The notes below the pieces were generated by a model, which saw only the letters and a list, made by a program, of their open reading frames with translations, was not told where the DNA came from and ran no database searches. Below are positions 1-9,753 of a stretch of 14,461 nt of DNA, piece after piece; position 1 is the first letter of the stretch; each line of letters starts with the position of its first letter. The position numbers and the translations under genes were made by a program. Source of the DNA: CAZOWL01 sp964583605 (GTDB lineage: Bacteria > Pseudomonadota > Gammaproteobacteria > Chromatiales > Chromatiaceae); assembly GCA_964583605.1 (NCBI GenBank), contig CAZOWL010000103.1:1-14461 (forward strand), given 5' to 3'.

Positions 1-320
1 ATGAACTCGGGCACGGTGAACTTGCCGAACTTGCGCAGATAGGGCGCGAGCAGCAGGGCGAGCAGGACATAACCGCCGGTCCAGCCCATCAGGTAGACGG
101 AGGCGTCGTAACCCTTGAAGGCGATCAGGCCGGCCATCGAGATGAAGGACGCCGCGGACATCCAGTCGGCGGCCGTCGCCATGCCGTTCGCGACAGGATG
201 AATGCCTTTGCCGGCAACGTAGAATTCACCGGTTGTTGCGGCCCGCGACCAGATCGCGATGCCTATATAGAGCGCGAAGGTCGCGCCCACTATGATGTAG
301 GTTATCGTTTGCAGGTCCAT
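1..320 (-). CDS. Sodium:solute symporter large subunit (SSS family, VC_2705-like), 3' end outside the window
   Basis: Only the first 106 residues are visible; the gene continues past the left edge. It begins MDLQTITYIIVG with a first membrane helix at about residues 6-25, then the family-typical stretch EFYVAGKGIHPVANGMATA and the conserved AADWMSAASFISMAG segment, which corresponds to the substrate- and Na+-binding start of the next helix in SSS transporters. A further hydrophobic helix follows, ending YLRKFGKFTVPEF. SSS proteins couple solute uptake (acetate, other monocarboxylates, proline and others) to sodium in the inner membrane. The substrate cannot be fixed here. The start is supported by GAGGA about 9 nt upstream and by the partner gene ending only 16 bp before it. 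Pairing with a DUF4212 small subunit points to the two-component VC_2705 subfamily (family knowledge). Confidence 0.92.
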   Translation of the reverse strand, partial: MDLQTITYIIVGATFALYIGIAIWSRAATTGEFYVAGKGIHPVANGMATAADWMSAASFISMAGLIAFKGYDASVYLMGWTGGYVLLALLLAPYLRKFGKFTVPEF

Positions 321-336
321 TTATCAGTCCTCGGGC

Positions 337-594
337 TCAGTCTTCGTGGACATCGTATTTCTTGTCGAGCCGGTTCATCAGATAGGCATAGATGAAGATC
401 AGCGCGATGAAGGTGTAGATCGAGCCCTGCTGGGCGAACCAGAAGCCGAGCTTGTAGCCTCCAAGGCGGACGGTATTGAGCGGCTCGACCAGGAGGATCC
501 CGAGCCCGAAGGAGACGACGAACCAGATCGTGAGCAGAACGACGACCAAGGTCAGGTTCGCCTTCCAGTAGCCAGTGCGTTTGTCGGCTGTCAT
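337..594 (-). CDS. DUF4212 protein, putative sodium:solute symporter small subunit
   Basis: The 85-residue protein starts MTADKRTGYWKANL and has two hydrophobic helices, about residues 15-37 and 55-74. They are separated by the short segment VEPLNTVRLGGYKLGFWFAQ, and the charged tail ends NRLDKKYDVHED. This is the layout and length of the DUF4212 family, which is normally encoded directly upstream of a VC_2705-type symporter, as here (16-bp gap, same strand). It is presumed to be an inner-membrane accessory subunit of that transporter. I chose the ATG at 594 because a GGAGTG ribosome binding site lies about 10 nt upstream and homologues begin near this point. The frame stays open upstream to 783, but that extension is arginine-rich, lacks family character and is probably not translated. 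Confidence 0.9.
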   Translation of the reverse strand: MTADKRTGYWKANLTLVVVLLTIWFVVSFGLGILLVEPLNTVRLGGYKLGFWFAQQGSIYTFIALIFIYAYLMNRLDKKYDVHED

Positions 595-763
595 AAGGCA
601 GTCACTCCGTGCTTGTTGTAACCGTTTGTGGCGAGGTAACCGGGGTGACGGGGCGGTGAGCGAACGCCGGCCGAGACGGCGCGAGCGCGGTCGCGGGACG
701 GCAGAGGCCCCCTCGTAGTAGTTTTTAGCCCTGGCGACTCTGCCGGGTCGGCCGGGGCGGGGC

Positions 764-793
764 ATTGTGTTGTCCTTTTCCAATGGCTGTCAA
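764..793 (-). promoter_or_regulatory. Candidate sigma70 promoter of the symporter operon
   Basis: On the minus strand a perfect TTGACA (793-788) is followed after 18 bp by CACAAT (769-764), which matches 4 of 6 bases of the -10 consensus. It sits in the AT-rich part of the divergent spacer and would give a leader of about 160 nt before the DUF4212 start. It is a consensus match only. Confidence 0.4.
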
Positions 794-863
794 TATTTAG
801 TATCGAAGCCCCGACCTATGCTGAGTATTAAATCAGGAGGCCATTGCCCGATCCGACAGGCCC

Positions 864-887
864 GCTTGATCCCCGGCTTGATCCCCA
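864..887. repeat. Short tandem repeat, 12 bp x 2
   Basis: GCTTGATCCCCG (864-875) is followed directly by GCTTGATCCCCA (876-887), differing in the last base. It lies about 70 bp upstream of thrC and the second unit carries the weak -35-like TTGATC. It may be a simple slippage duplication. Confidence 0.6.
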
Positions 888-954
888 GTGCGGATTCATT
901 TAGGTTGCTGAACAGACAATCCTGCCGCGGTCCGATGACTGAGACACCATACTG

Positions 955-2334
955 ATGCGCTACGCGAGCACCCGCGGTGGCATTGCGCCTGTCGGCTTTG
1001 CCGAGGCGGTCAAGATGGGCCTGGCGACCGACGGCGGCCTGCTTGTACCCACTGCGCTGCCGACGGTTGACCCGGAGACGCTCGCCGATTGGGCCCGATT
1101 GCGTTTTCCGGATCTGGCCCTCGAGCTGATGAGCCAATTCGTCGGCGATGCACTGCCGCGCGTCGATCTGACCGATCTGATCAATCGCTCTTTCGCGACC
1201 TTCTCGCATCCGGAGGTCACGCCATTGGTGCCGGTTGGCCGGTGCCACGTCCTCGAGCTCTTCCATGGCCCGACCGCGGCCTTCAAAGATGTCGCCCTGC
1301 AGTTCCTCGGCAACCTCTTCGAGTACCTGCTCGCGCGCGACGGCGGCGAGCTGAACATCCTCGGCGCGACCTCGGGAGACACGGGATCGGCCGCAATCGC
1401 CGGGGTGCGCGGCAAAGACCGAATCGGCATCGTCATCCTCCACCCCCAGGGCCGCATCTCACCGATCCAAGAGCGGCAAATGACCACGGTGCTGGATGCG
1501 AATGTCCGCAATGTCGCGGTGCGCGGGACCTTCGATGACGCGCAGCGTCTTGTGAAGGCCCTCTTCAATGATCTCCCCGCCAAGCAGCGGTACAGCCTCG
1601 GGGCCGTGAACTCGATCAACTGGGCGCGGATCCTGGCCCAGATGACCTATTACTTCTACGCTTGGGGGCGGATGGCGCGTGGCGACCCGGAGCATCGCGT
1701 CAGCTTCTCGGTCCCAACTGGCAACTTCGGCGACATCTTCGCCGCGTATCTGGCCAAGCGCATCGGTTTGCCTGTCGCGCGGCTGATACTCGCCACGAAT
1801 CGCAACGACATCCTCGCCCGTTTCGTCCGCAGCGGCGTCTATAGCGCCAGCGAGGTCTACGCCACCCTGAGTCCGGCCATGGACATCCAGATTGCGTCGA
1901 ACTTCGAGCGTTATCTCTATTATTTGGTCGGCGAGGATCCGGCGCGGGTGCGAAGCCTGCTGGGTGAGATGGCCGCGACCGGCCAGCTGGGCGTCACATC
2001 GGCTGAGCAGAGGCAGGTCAGGGCTGATTTCGATGCGGCGTCTATCGATGACGCGGCCACCTTGGAGCAGATCCGCGAGACCTACTCGGCAACCGGATAT
2101 ATCCTCGATCCCCATACCGCGATCGGCGTGCGGGCCGGGGGCGACTGGTCCGATCTCGTCTGTCTCGCCACGGCGCACCCGGCCAAGTTCAACCAGGCGG
2201 TGCACGACGCAATCGGTTGCGAGGCGCCAGCACCGCCGAGCCTACGTGGCCTGATGGACAAGCCCACGCGCTGCGATGTGCTCGACGCAAGCGAGGCGGC
2301 GCTGCGCGGCTATCTCGCCGACCTGCTCGGTTGA
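955..2334 (+). CDS. thrC: Threonine synthase (long form)
   Basis: Cytoplasmic PLP enzyme converting O-phosphohomoserine to threonine and phosphate, the last step of threonine synthesis. The 459-residue length and N-terminus MRYASTRGG (compare MKYxSTRG in the family) fit the longer, E. coli/yeast-like subgroup. The PLP lysine is K111 in FHGPTAAFKD. The substrate-phosphate and cofactor loops are visible as GATSGDTGSAA (about 137-147) and VPTGNFGD (253-260), and NSINWARILAQ (219-229) is also typical. The start is fixed by family similarity; its ribosome binding site is weak. It stands alone without hom or thrB next to it. A citramalate synthase follows on the same strand after 184 bp of repeat-rich spacer, so the two may or may not share a transcript. 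Confidence 0.97.
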   Translation: MRYASTRGGIAPVGFAEAVKMGLATDGGLLVPTALPTVDPETLADWARLRFPDLALELMSQFVGDALPRVDLTDLINRSFATFSHPEVTPLVPVGRCHVLELFHGPTAAFKDVALQFLGNLFEYLLARDGGELNILGATSGDTGSAAIAGVRGKDRIGIVILHPQGRISPIQERQMTTVLDANVRNVAVRGTFDDAQRLVKALFNDLPAKQRYSLGAVNSINWARILAQMTYYFYAWGRMARGDPEHRVSFSVPTGNFGDIFAAYLAKRIGLPVARLILATNRNDILARFVRSGVYSASEVYATLSPAMDIQIASNFERYLYYLVGEDPARVRSLLGEMAATGQLGVTSAEQRQVRADFDAASIDDAATLEQIRETYSATGYILDPHTAIGVRAGGDWSDLVCLATAHPAKFNQAVHDAIGCEAPAPPSLRGLMDKPTRCDVLDASEAALRGYLADLLG

Positions 2335-2367
2335 TACAGGCGGGTCGCCGCACTGCTCCGGATGCTT

Positions 2368-2429
2368 AACGATCATGGGGCGAGCCGAGCCATACCGGAC
2401 GATGAAACGTCGTCTCGCCCCTGATCGTT
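2368..2429 (+). repeat. Long imperfect inverted repeat after thrC
   Basis: The left arm 2368-2384 (aacgatcatggggcgag) and right arm 2414-2429 (ctcgcccctgatcgtt) are complementary over 16 bp with one bulged T. The 29-nt loop contains a small GACG/CGTC stem. No T-run follows, so it is not a classic intrinsic terminator, though it could still end or stabilise the thrC transcript. It abuts the dispersed repeat at 2435-2487, and the two may form one composite element. Confidence 0.7.
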
Positions 2430-2434
2430 CCCTC

Positions 2435-2487
2435 ACCCCGACCCTCTCCCAGAGGGCGAGGGAGCGAACGTGCTGCGCGAGTTTCAT
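2435..2487 (+). repeat. Dispersed palindromic repeat, copy 1
   Basis: These 53 bp match 14409-14461 in inverted orientation at 49 of 53 positions. The core has a perfect hairpin, CCCTCT-CCC-AGAGGG, and an outer TCCCTC (2429-2434) can pair with GAGGGA (2458-2463). The unit CACCCCxACCCTCTCCC resembles short REP-like sequences scattered in intergenic DNA of many GC-rich proteobacteria (general knowledge). It fills much of the thrC-cimA spacer. Confidence 0.88.
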
Positions 2488-2518
2488 AGTATCGCCGGGG
2501 CCCCGATGAGATGGAGCC

Positions 2519-4081
2519 ATGACCGAGACTAACCGCTACATCAAGATCCTCGACACGACGCTCCGCGATGGTGAGCAGACTCAGGGCGTGTCTTTCTCAC
2601 CGGAGGAGAAGACGAGTATCGCGCGGATCCTGCTCGAGGCGGTGCAGGTCGACCGCATCGAGGTCGCCTCGGCGCGGGTCTCGCTAGGCGAACTGGATGC
2701 GGTCGCGAATATCGTCGATTGGGCCAAGGGCGTCGGGCTGGCCGAGCGCGTCGAGGTCCTCGGGTTCGTCGACGGCCGCAAGAGCGTCGACTGGATCCGC
2801 CAGGCCGGCGGGCGCGTCATCAACCTGCTCGCCAAGGGCAGCCAGAAACACTGTCACGGTCAGTTGGGCAAGACGCTGGACGAGCATGCCCGAGATGTCT
2901 GCGTGACCATCGACATCGCCCGCCAGGCCAGTCTCGCCGTTAATCTCTACCTCGAGGACTGGTCGAACGGCTATCGTGACAATCCGGCTTATGTCTTCGA
3001 TCTCGTTGCGCGCCTCGCCGACCAGGGCATCGGCCATTTCATGCTGCCAGACACTCTAGGCATCATGACGCCCGATCAGGTGCACACCGCGCTCAGCGAT
3101 ATGATCGGCCGATTCCCCGAGCTCGCCTTCGATTTTCATCCTCATAACGACTACGGCCTGGCCACGGCCAACGTCCTGGCGGCGGCCCAAGCGGGCGCGA
3201 CCTCCGTACACTGTACAGTGAACTGTCTGGGTGAGCGCGCCGGCAATGCCTCTCTGGCGGAGGTCGTCGTCAACCTGCGCGATCAGCTTGGACTCTCCGT
3301 TGGGCTCGACGAGACCCACCTAGCCCGGGCGAGTGAGCTGGTCGAGAGCTTTTCGGGCAAGCGCATTGCCGACAACGCCCCAGTCGTAGGCGCCGATGTG
3401 TTCACGCAGACGGCCGGGATCCATGCCGACGGCGACAAGAAAGGCCGGCTGTACCACACGCGCTTGAGCCCTGAGCGCTTTGCGCGCCGGCGCCAGTACG
3501 CGCTCGGCAAGCTATCCGGCAAGGCGTCGCTCGTAAAGAACCTCGAGTGGCTCGATATCCGGCTCTCCGAAGAGAACCAGAACAAGGTCTTGAAGCGCAT
3601 CGTCGAGTTGGGCGACTCCAAGAAGGTCATCACCGCCGAAGACCTGCCCTTCATCATCGCCGAGGTCTTGGAGAGCAAGGGTTACGATCACGCCGAATTG
3701 CTGGCCTGCACGGTCTCGAGTAGCCTGGACCTCGAGTCTACCGCGAGCATCCGGCTGCGGCTCGGCGAGGAGTCCTTCCTCGGGGCGGGGAGCGGCAACG
3801 GTGGCTTCGATGCCTTCAACAATGCGCTCGCGAAGGTACTCAAACGGCGCGGTCTCGCGCTGCCTCCACTGCTCGATTTCGAGGTTCGTATCCCCAAGGG
3901 TGGGCGGACCGACGCCCTGACCGAATGCACGATCACCTGGCAGGTCGAGGGCCGCGAGCTCAAGACGCGGGGCGTGCATGCGAACCAGGTCTTTGCCGCC
4001 ATCACGGCGACGATGCGGATGCTCAATATCCTGCTGCACCGATCCATGACGCTGTCACGCACGGCAGACTCGGCGGCCTAG
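2519..4081 (+). CDS. cimA: (R)-citramalate synthase, Leptospira type
   Basis: Predicted to condense pyruvate and acetyl-CoA to (R)-citramalate, the first step of the threonine-independent isoleucine route. The 520-residue protein has an HMGL-like TIM barrel (about 8-275), linker regions, and a C-terminal LeuA-type allosteric domain (about 395-505). Metal and catalytic residues are visible: R16 and D17 in LDTTLRDGEQTQGVSF, E146, H207 and H209 in DFHPHND, H302 and D304 in GIHADGD, Y312. Compared from memory with the Leptospira interrogans enzyme, the pyruvate-pocket residues L81, L104 and Y144 are the same and at the same numbers, which favours citramalate over isopropylmalate synthase. In the isoleucine site D431, L451 and I458 appear kept, whereas 430, 454 and 468 are F, F and T instead of the remembered Y, Y and V. 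The start follows family alignment; the nearest GGAG lies only 2 nt before the ATG. Confidence 0.9.
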   Translation: MTETNRYIKILDTTLRDGEQTQGVSFSPEEKTSIARILLEAVQVDRIEVASARVSLGELDAVANIVDWAKGVGLAERVEVLGFVDGRKSVDWIRQAGGRVINLLAKGSQKHCHGQLGKTLDEHARDVCVTIDIARQASLAVNLYLEDWSNGYRDNPAYVFDLVARLADQGIGHFMLPDTLGIMTPDQVHTALSDMIGRFPELAFDFHPHNDYGLATANVLAAAQAGATSVHCTVNCLGERAGNASLAEVVVNLRDQLGLSVGLDETHLARASELVESFSGKRIADNAPVVGADVFTQTAGIHADGDKKGRLYHTRLSPERFARRRQYALGKLSGKASLVKNLEWLDIRLSEENQNKVLKRIVELGDSKKVITAEDLPFIIAEVLESKGYDHAELLACTVSSSLDLESTASIRLRLGEESFLGAGSGNGGFDAFNNALAKVLKRRGLALPPLLDFEVRIPKGGRTDALTECTITWQVEGRELKTRGVHANQVFAAITATMRMLNILLHRSMTLSRTADSAA

Positions 4082-4114
4082 CCAGCATACCTGTCTGCCT
4101 CAGCCGTACAGAGC

Positions 4115-4138
4115 ACACGAAGGCGCCGTACCTCGTGT
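4115..4138 (+). terminator. Possible transcription end hairpin after cimA
   Basis: The arms acacga(a)gg and cctcgtgt pair over 8 bp with one bulged A around a 7-nt loop (cgccgta), starting 34 bp after the cimA stop. No U-tract follows, so the call is weak. The position between the convergent cimA and the small gene at 4240-4419 suits a terminator. Confidence 0.3.
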
Positions 4139-4239
4139 TCCTAACCGGTGTGCAGTTCGCAAGCCCACTCGCAGCCATCGGCACGCCGTGGCGCGGTATT
4201 CATGGATGCGCGGGAAGCGGCTCGAGCCGACCGCTCGCT

Positions 4240-4419
4240 CTATTCCTCGGACTCGACCACGACCCCCGTGCCGTCGGAGCTTTCGACAATGACGAGCTTG
4301 CCGAGGGTCGGATGGCGCACCGCGGTCACCTTGAAGGCCCCGGTCTCCTTGACGAAGACTTGCTGTCCTTCGTCCTTGAGGTCCTGCACGAGAGACGGCT
4401 CGGCATCAAATGCACGCAT
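4240..4419 (-). CDS. Small uncharacterised protein, 59 residues
   Basis: I do not recognise this family. The reading frame starts ATG at 4419 with an excellent ribosome binding site (GGAGGA, 6 nt before the ATG) and ends TAG. The product begins MRAFDAEPSLVQDLKDEG and ends VVVESEE. It is acidic, without a signal peptide, membrane helix or cysteine. A short N-terminal helix (about 8-18) is followed by alternating hydrophobic stretches (VFVKE, FKVTAV, KLVIVES, GVVVES) that suggest a small all-beta fold. The third codon positions are mostly G or C, as in neighbouring genes, which supports coding. It is convergent with cimA and divergent from gyrA. No function should be assigned. The strong ribosome binding site and coherent protein character make it more likely real than chance. 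Confidence 0.65.
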   Translation of the reverse strand: MRAFDAEPSLVQDLKDEGQQVFVKETGAFKVTAVRHPTLGKLVIVESSDGTGVVVESEE

Positions 4420-4619
4420 GGCTCAATCCTCCAGTCGGGATGGATCAGGGACCGAGCGTTGTTCCTGCGGTCCCGTCGCAGCAATACTAATACTCTCTGT
4501 ATAGCACGAGATCCCGGGGACCGGCGCGGGATTCGCTGCGGGCGGTGCCAATCGCGCCGACCACTTATTGCCATGAGATGGTCGCGTCGCGCACCGCGGA
4601 TCCGTTGAGGGGGCCCGCG

Positions 4620-4628
4620 TGGTACAAT
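4620..4628 (+). promoter_or_regulatory. Candidate extended -10 promoter of gyrA
   Basis: TGGTACAAT matches the extended -10 pattern TGnTATAAT with a single mismatch in the hexamer. No good -35 lies 17 bp upstream, as is common for extended -10 promoters. It would give gyrA an untranslated leader of about 210 nt containing the hairpins at 4647-4686. It is a motif match only. Confidence 0.4.
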
Positions 4629-4646
4629 TGCCACCTTATCGAAGCT

Positions 4647-4686
4647 CCCGCTCACCGCTTCAGCGGGTCGACGCGAGCGCCTCGCG
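4647..4686 (+). repeat. Two adjacent hairpins in the putative gyrA leader
   Basis: CCCGCT (4647-4652) pairs with AGCGGG (4662-4667). CGCGAG (4672-4677) pairs with CTCGCG (4681-4686) around a 3-nt loop. No T-run follows either. If the promoter at 4620 is real, both would be transcribed in the gyrA leader. Confidence 0.45.
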
Positions 4687-4847
4687 CTGATCAAGGGCCT
4701 TCTTGCAAGCTGCCCACACCTCGCGGTGGCTCATGGCGGCCTCCACTGATTGCGGCGGCAGCTCGGCTGCAACGATCCCCGGAGTGATTGGCTGGCCACT
4801 GGATCGGTGCGGCCTAGCTCGACTCCTCACCTCGGTTCCTCACGCCC

Positions 4848-7427
<2,580 letters not shown>

Positions 7428-7449
7428 CCAATCCTTGGAGGTCGTAACC

Positions 7450-8532
7450 ATGTCTCGAGCCTACAACTTCAGCGCCGGACCGGCGATGCTGCCCGAGCCG
7501 GTGCTCCGCCGGGCGATGGAGGAGATGCTCGACTGGCGCGGCAGCGGCATGTGCGTCGCAGAGATGAGCCATCGCGGCAAGGAATTCATGACGATCGCCG
7601 GGCAGGCCGAAGCCGATCTGCGCGAGCTCTTGAGCATCCCGAGCCACTACAAGGTCCTGTTCCTGCAGGGCGGTGCGTCGACTCAGTTCGCGATGGTGCC
7701 GATGAACCTGCTCCGCGCCGGTGGCCGTGCGGACTACCTCAACACCGGCTCCTGGTCGAAGAAGGCCATCGCGGAGGGCAAGCGCTTCGGCACCGTCGGC
7801 ATCGCAGCGACCACCGAGGCGAGCCGCTTCACGCGTGCCCCCCAGCCCGCCGAGCTCACCCTCAGCGAGGATGCGGCGTATTTGCATTACACGCCGAACG
7901 AGACGATCGAGGGGGTCGAATTCCCCTTTGTGCCCGATGCCGGCGAGCGCCCGCTCGTTGCCGACATGTCCTCGACGATTCTCTCTCGTCCGATCGATAT
8001 CTCCCGCTACGGCGTCATCTATGCCGGCGCGCAGAAGAACGTCGGCCCAGCCGGCCTGACCATCGTCATTATCCGTGAGGACCTGATCGGTGAGCCACTG
8101 CCGGGCACCCCGACAATGCTCGACTACCGGACTCACGCCGAAAATGGCTCCATGTACAACACGCCACCGACCTACGCCTGGTACCTCGCCGGCCTGGTCT
8201 TTGAGTGGCTGAAGGAGCTCGGCGGGCTGAGCGCCATGGCGGCGATCAACGAGCGCAAGGCCGCCGCCCTCTACGCGGCGATCGATGGGTCGGACTTCTA
8301 CGCTAATCCGGTCGAGCCGGCCAGCCGCTCGTGGATGAATGTGCCGTTTACCCTCGCTGACCCGAGCCTCGACGAGAGGTTCTTGGCCGAGGCCAAGGTG
8401 GCGGGCCTGCTGACGCTCAAAGGCCACCGCTCCGTCGGCGGGATGCGTGCCAGCATCTATAACGCGATGCCTGAAGAGGGTGTGCAGGCCCTGATCGCGT
8501 TCATGCGGGAGTTCGAGCGTCGCAACGGCTGA
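7450..8532 (+). CDS. serC: Phosphoserine aminotransferase
   Basis: PLP enzyme converting 3-phosphohydroxypyruvate and glutamate to phosphoserine, the second step of serine synthesis; family members also act in vitamin B6 synthesis. The 360-residue length matches the family. The N-terminus is YNFSAGPAMLPEPVL, the PLP lysine is K196 in YAGAQKNVGPAGL, and FLQGGASTQF (about 73-82) is the typical cofactor-phosphate loop. I take the ATG at 7450 because GGAGG lies 9 bp upstream. The frame stays open to 7396, but that extension overlaps the gyrA end and is not family-like. Its position after gyrA is the usual supraoperon order. The next enzyme, SerA, supplies its substrate. Confidence 0.98.
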   Translation: MSRAYNFSAGPAMLPEPVLRRAMEEMLDWRGSGMCVAEMSHRGKEFMTIAGQAEADLRELLSIPSHYKVLFLQGGASTQFAMVPMNLLRAGGRADYLNTGSWSKKAIAEGKRFGTVGIAATTEASRFTRAPQPAELTLSEDAAYLHYTPNETIEGVEFPFVPDAGERPLVADMSSTILSRPIDISRYGVIYAGAQKNVGPAGLTIVIIREDLIGEPLPGTPTMLDYRTHAENGSMYNTPPTYAWYLAGLVFEWLKELGGLSAMAAINERKAAALYAAIDGSDFYANPVEPASRSWMNVPFTLADPSLDERFLAEAKVAGLLTLKGHRSVGGMRASIYNAMPEEGVQALIAFMREFERRNG

Positions 8533-8577
8533 GTGCGCGACTCGCTAGACCGAGAAGAAGTCAAGACGGAAGGGACC

Positions 8578-9753
8578 ATGTACAAGATTCAGACCCTCAA
8601 CAACCTCTCGGTGGCCGGGCTGAACCGCCTGCCACGCGAGTCCTATGAGATCGCCTCGGAGATGCTCCACCCCGACGCGGTCTTGGTCCGGTCAGCCAAC
8701 ATGCACGAGCTGGAGATCCCAATCTCGGTGAAGGCGATCGGCCGGGCCGGAGCCGGTGTCAACAATATCCCGGTGGCGCGCCTGACCGGCCGCGGCGTGG
8801 CGGTGTTCAATGCCCCGGGTGCCAATGCCAACGCCGTCAAGGAGCTGGTACTGGCCGGGATGCTGCTCGCCGCGCGCAATATCGGTCAGGCCTGGCGCTA
8901 CGCGAGCGAGCTCGAGGGCGATGACGCAGCGATCCACAAGGCGGTCGAGGCCGGCAAGAAACAGTTCGTCGGGTTCGAGCTGCCCGGGCGCACGCTGGGG
9001 GTGATCGGCCTGGGCGCGATCGGCGTGCAGGTGGCGAACGCCGCTCGGGCGCTGGGCATGCAGGTCGTTGGCTATGATCCGACGATCACGGTACAGCGCG
9101 CTTGGCAGCTGGAGTCGGACGTGCAGGCGGCCCTCGGGATCGATGATCTGGTCTCGCGCTCGGACTTCGTCACCTTCCATGTACCGCTCACCGACGAGAC
9201 GCGCCACATGATCAACGCCGAGCGCATCCGACGCATGCGCCGCGGCGTGGTGCTGCTAAACTTCTCTCGGGATGGCATCATCGACGACGATGCGGCCGTG
9301 GCGGCCCTCGATGAGGGCCACTTATACGCCTACGTCTGCGATTTCCCGAACAATCGGATTAAAGGGCATCCGCGTGTCGTCGCGCTGCCACATATCGGCG
9401 CCTCGACGGTCGAGGCCGAGGACAATTGCGCCGTGATGGTCGCCGATCAGGTCCGCGACTACCTTGAGACGGGAAATGTGCACAACTCGGTCAACTTCCC
9501 CGAGATCCAACTGCCCGTGAATGGCGGCTACCGGCTCGCCGTCGTCAATAGCAACGTACCTAACATGGTGGGGCAGATCTCGACTGACCTCGCCGAGGCG
9601 GGACTCAACATCCTCGACATGCTCAATCGCTCGCGTGGGGAGGTGGCCGTGACCCTGATCGACGTTGACCAGCCTGTGCCAGAGGCGACGATGGCCGCCA
9701 TGCGAGCCATCGACGGTGTCCTCTCAGTGCGGTGTCTCGGAGCCGGCTGCTGA
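8578..9753 (+). CDS. serA: D-3-phosphoglycerate dehydrogenase, short form with C-terminal ACT domain
   Basis: Oxidises 3-phosphoglycerate to 3-phosphohydroxypyruvate, the first serine-specific step, feeding SerC encoded just upstream. The 391 residues contain a split substrate domain, the Rossmann loop GVIGLGAIGVQ (141-151) ending at D167, and an ACT domain (about 320-391, LAVVNSNVPNMVGQISTDLAEAG) that presumably senses serine. Of the Arg-Glu-His triad of this dehydrogenase family, R231 (NFSRDG) and H272 (LPHIGAST) are present. The place of the canonical glutamate (FPTEP in E. coli) reads FPNNR at 256-260, which may be a subfamily trait. The ATG at 8578 follows GGAAGGG closely. A GTG at 8533, next to the serC stop, would add 15 residues and cannot be excluded. 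serA is not part of the commonest version of this supraoperon. Confidence 0.93.
   Translation: MYKIQTLNNLSVAGLNRLPRESYEIASEMLHPDAVLVRSANMHELEIPISVKAIGRAGAGVNNIPVARLTGRGVAVFNAPGANANAVKELVLAGMLLAARNIGQAWRYASELEGDDAAIHKAVEAGKKQFVGFELPGRTLGVIGLGAIGVQVANAARALGMQVVGYDPTITVQRAWQLESDVQAALGIDDLVSRSDFVTFHVPLTDETRHMINAERIRRMRRGVVLLNFSRDGIIDDDAAVAALDEGHLYAYVCDFPNNRIKGHPRVVALPHIGASTVEAEDNCAVMVADQVRDYLETGNVHNSVNFPEIQLPVNGGYRLAVVNSNVPNMVGQISTDLAEAGLNILDMLNRSRGEVAVTLIDVDQPVPEATMAAMRAIDGVLSVRCLGAGC

Larger units (their letters stand above)
595..954. other. Intergenic region between divergent symporter operon and thrC
   Basis: No convincing gene is present. The part next to the symporter operon (about 640-770) is GC-rich, while 775-840 is distinctly more AT-rich and is the likely promoter zone for the divergent units. 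An imperfect inverted repeat with ATTTA and TAAAT ends spans roughly 795-832 and could be an operator. For thrC the best sigma70-like match I can see is TTGATC (878-883) with TAGGTT (901-906), 17 bp apart, which is weak. The thrC start at 955 has only a poor ribosome binding site (GAGAC at about -13). Confidence 0.6.
4420..4847. other. Intergenic region between the small gene and gyrA
   Basis: There is no long reading frame of coding character. The stretch holds an AT-richer patch (about 4480-4505, ACTAATACTCTCTGTATAG) that could carry a promoter for the small minus-strand gene, an extended -10-like motif for gyrA at 4620-4628, two hairpins at 4647-4686, and a 24-codon minus-strand frame (4734-4660, MSHREVWAACKK...) preceded by GGAGG at ideal distance. 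I treat that micro-frame as unproven. Confidence 0.6.

Noticed and set aside
337..783. 148-codon version of the DUF4212 gene starting at 783
   Set aside because: The extra 63 residues are Arg/Pro-rich and not family-like, while the ATG at 594 has a good ribosome binding site and gives the usual length.
4218..4229. CGGCTCGAGCCG palindrome downstream of the small gene as a terminator
   Set aside because: A 12-bp palindrome with only a 4-bp stem once looped and no T-run; common by chance in GC-rich DNA.
3925..4608. 227-codon plus-strand frame running out of cimA into the spacer
   Set aside because: It starts inside cimA in another frame, covers the antisense of the small gene at 4240-4419, and has no coherent protein features.
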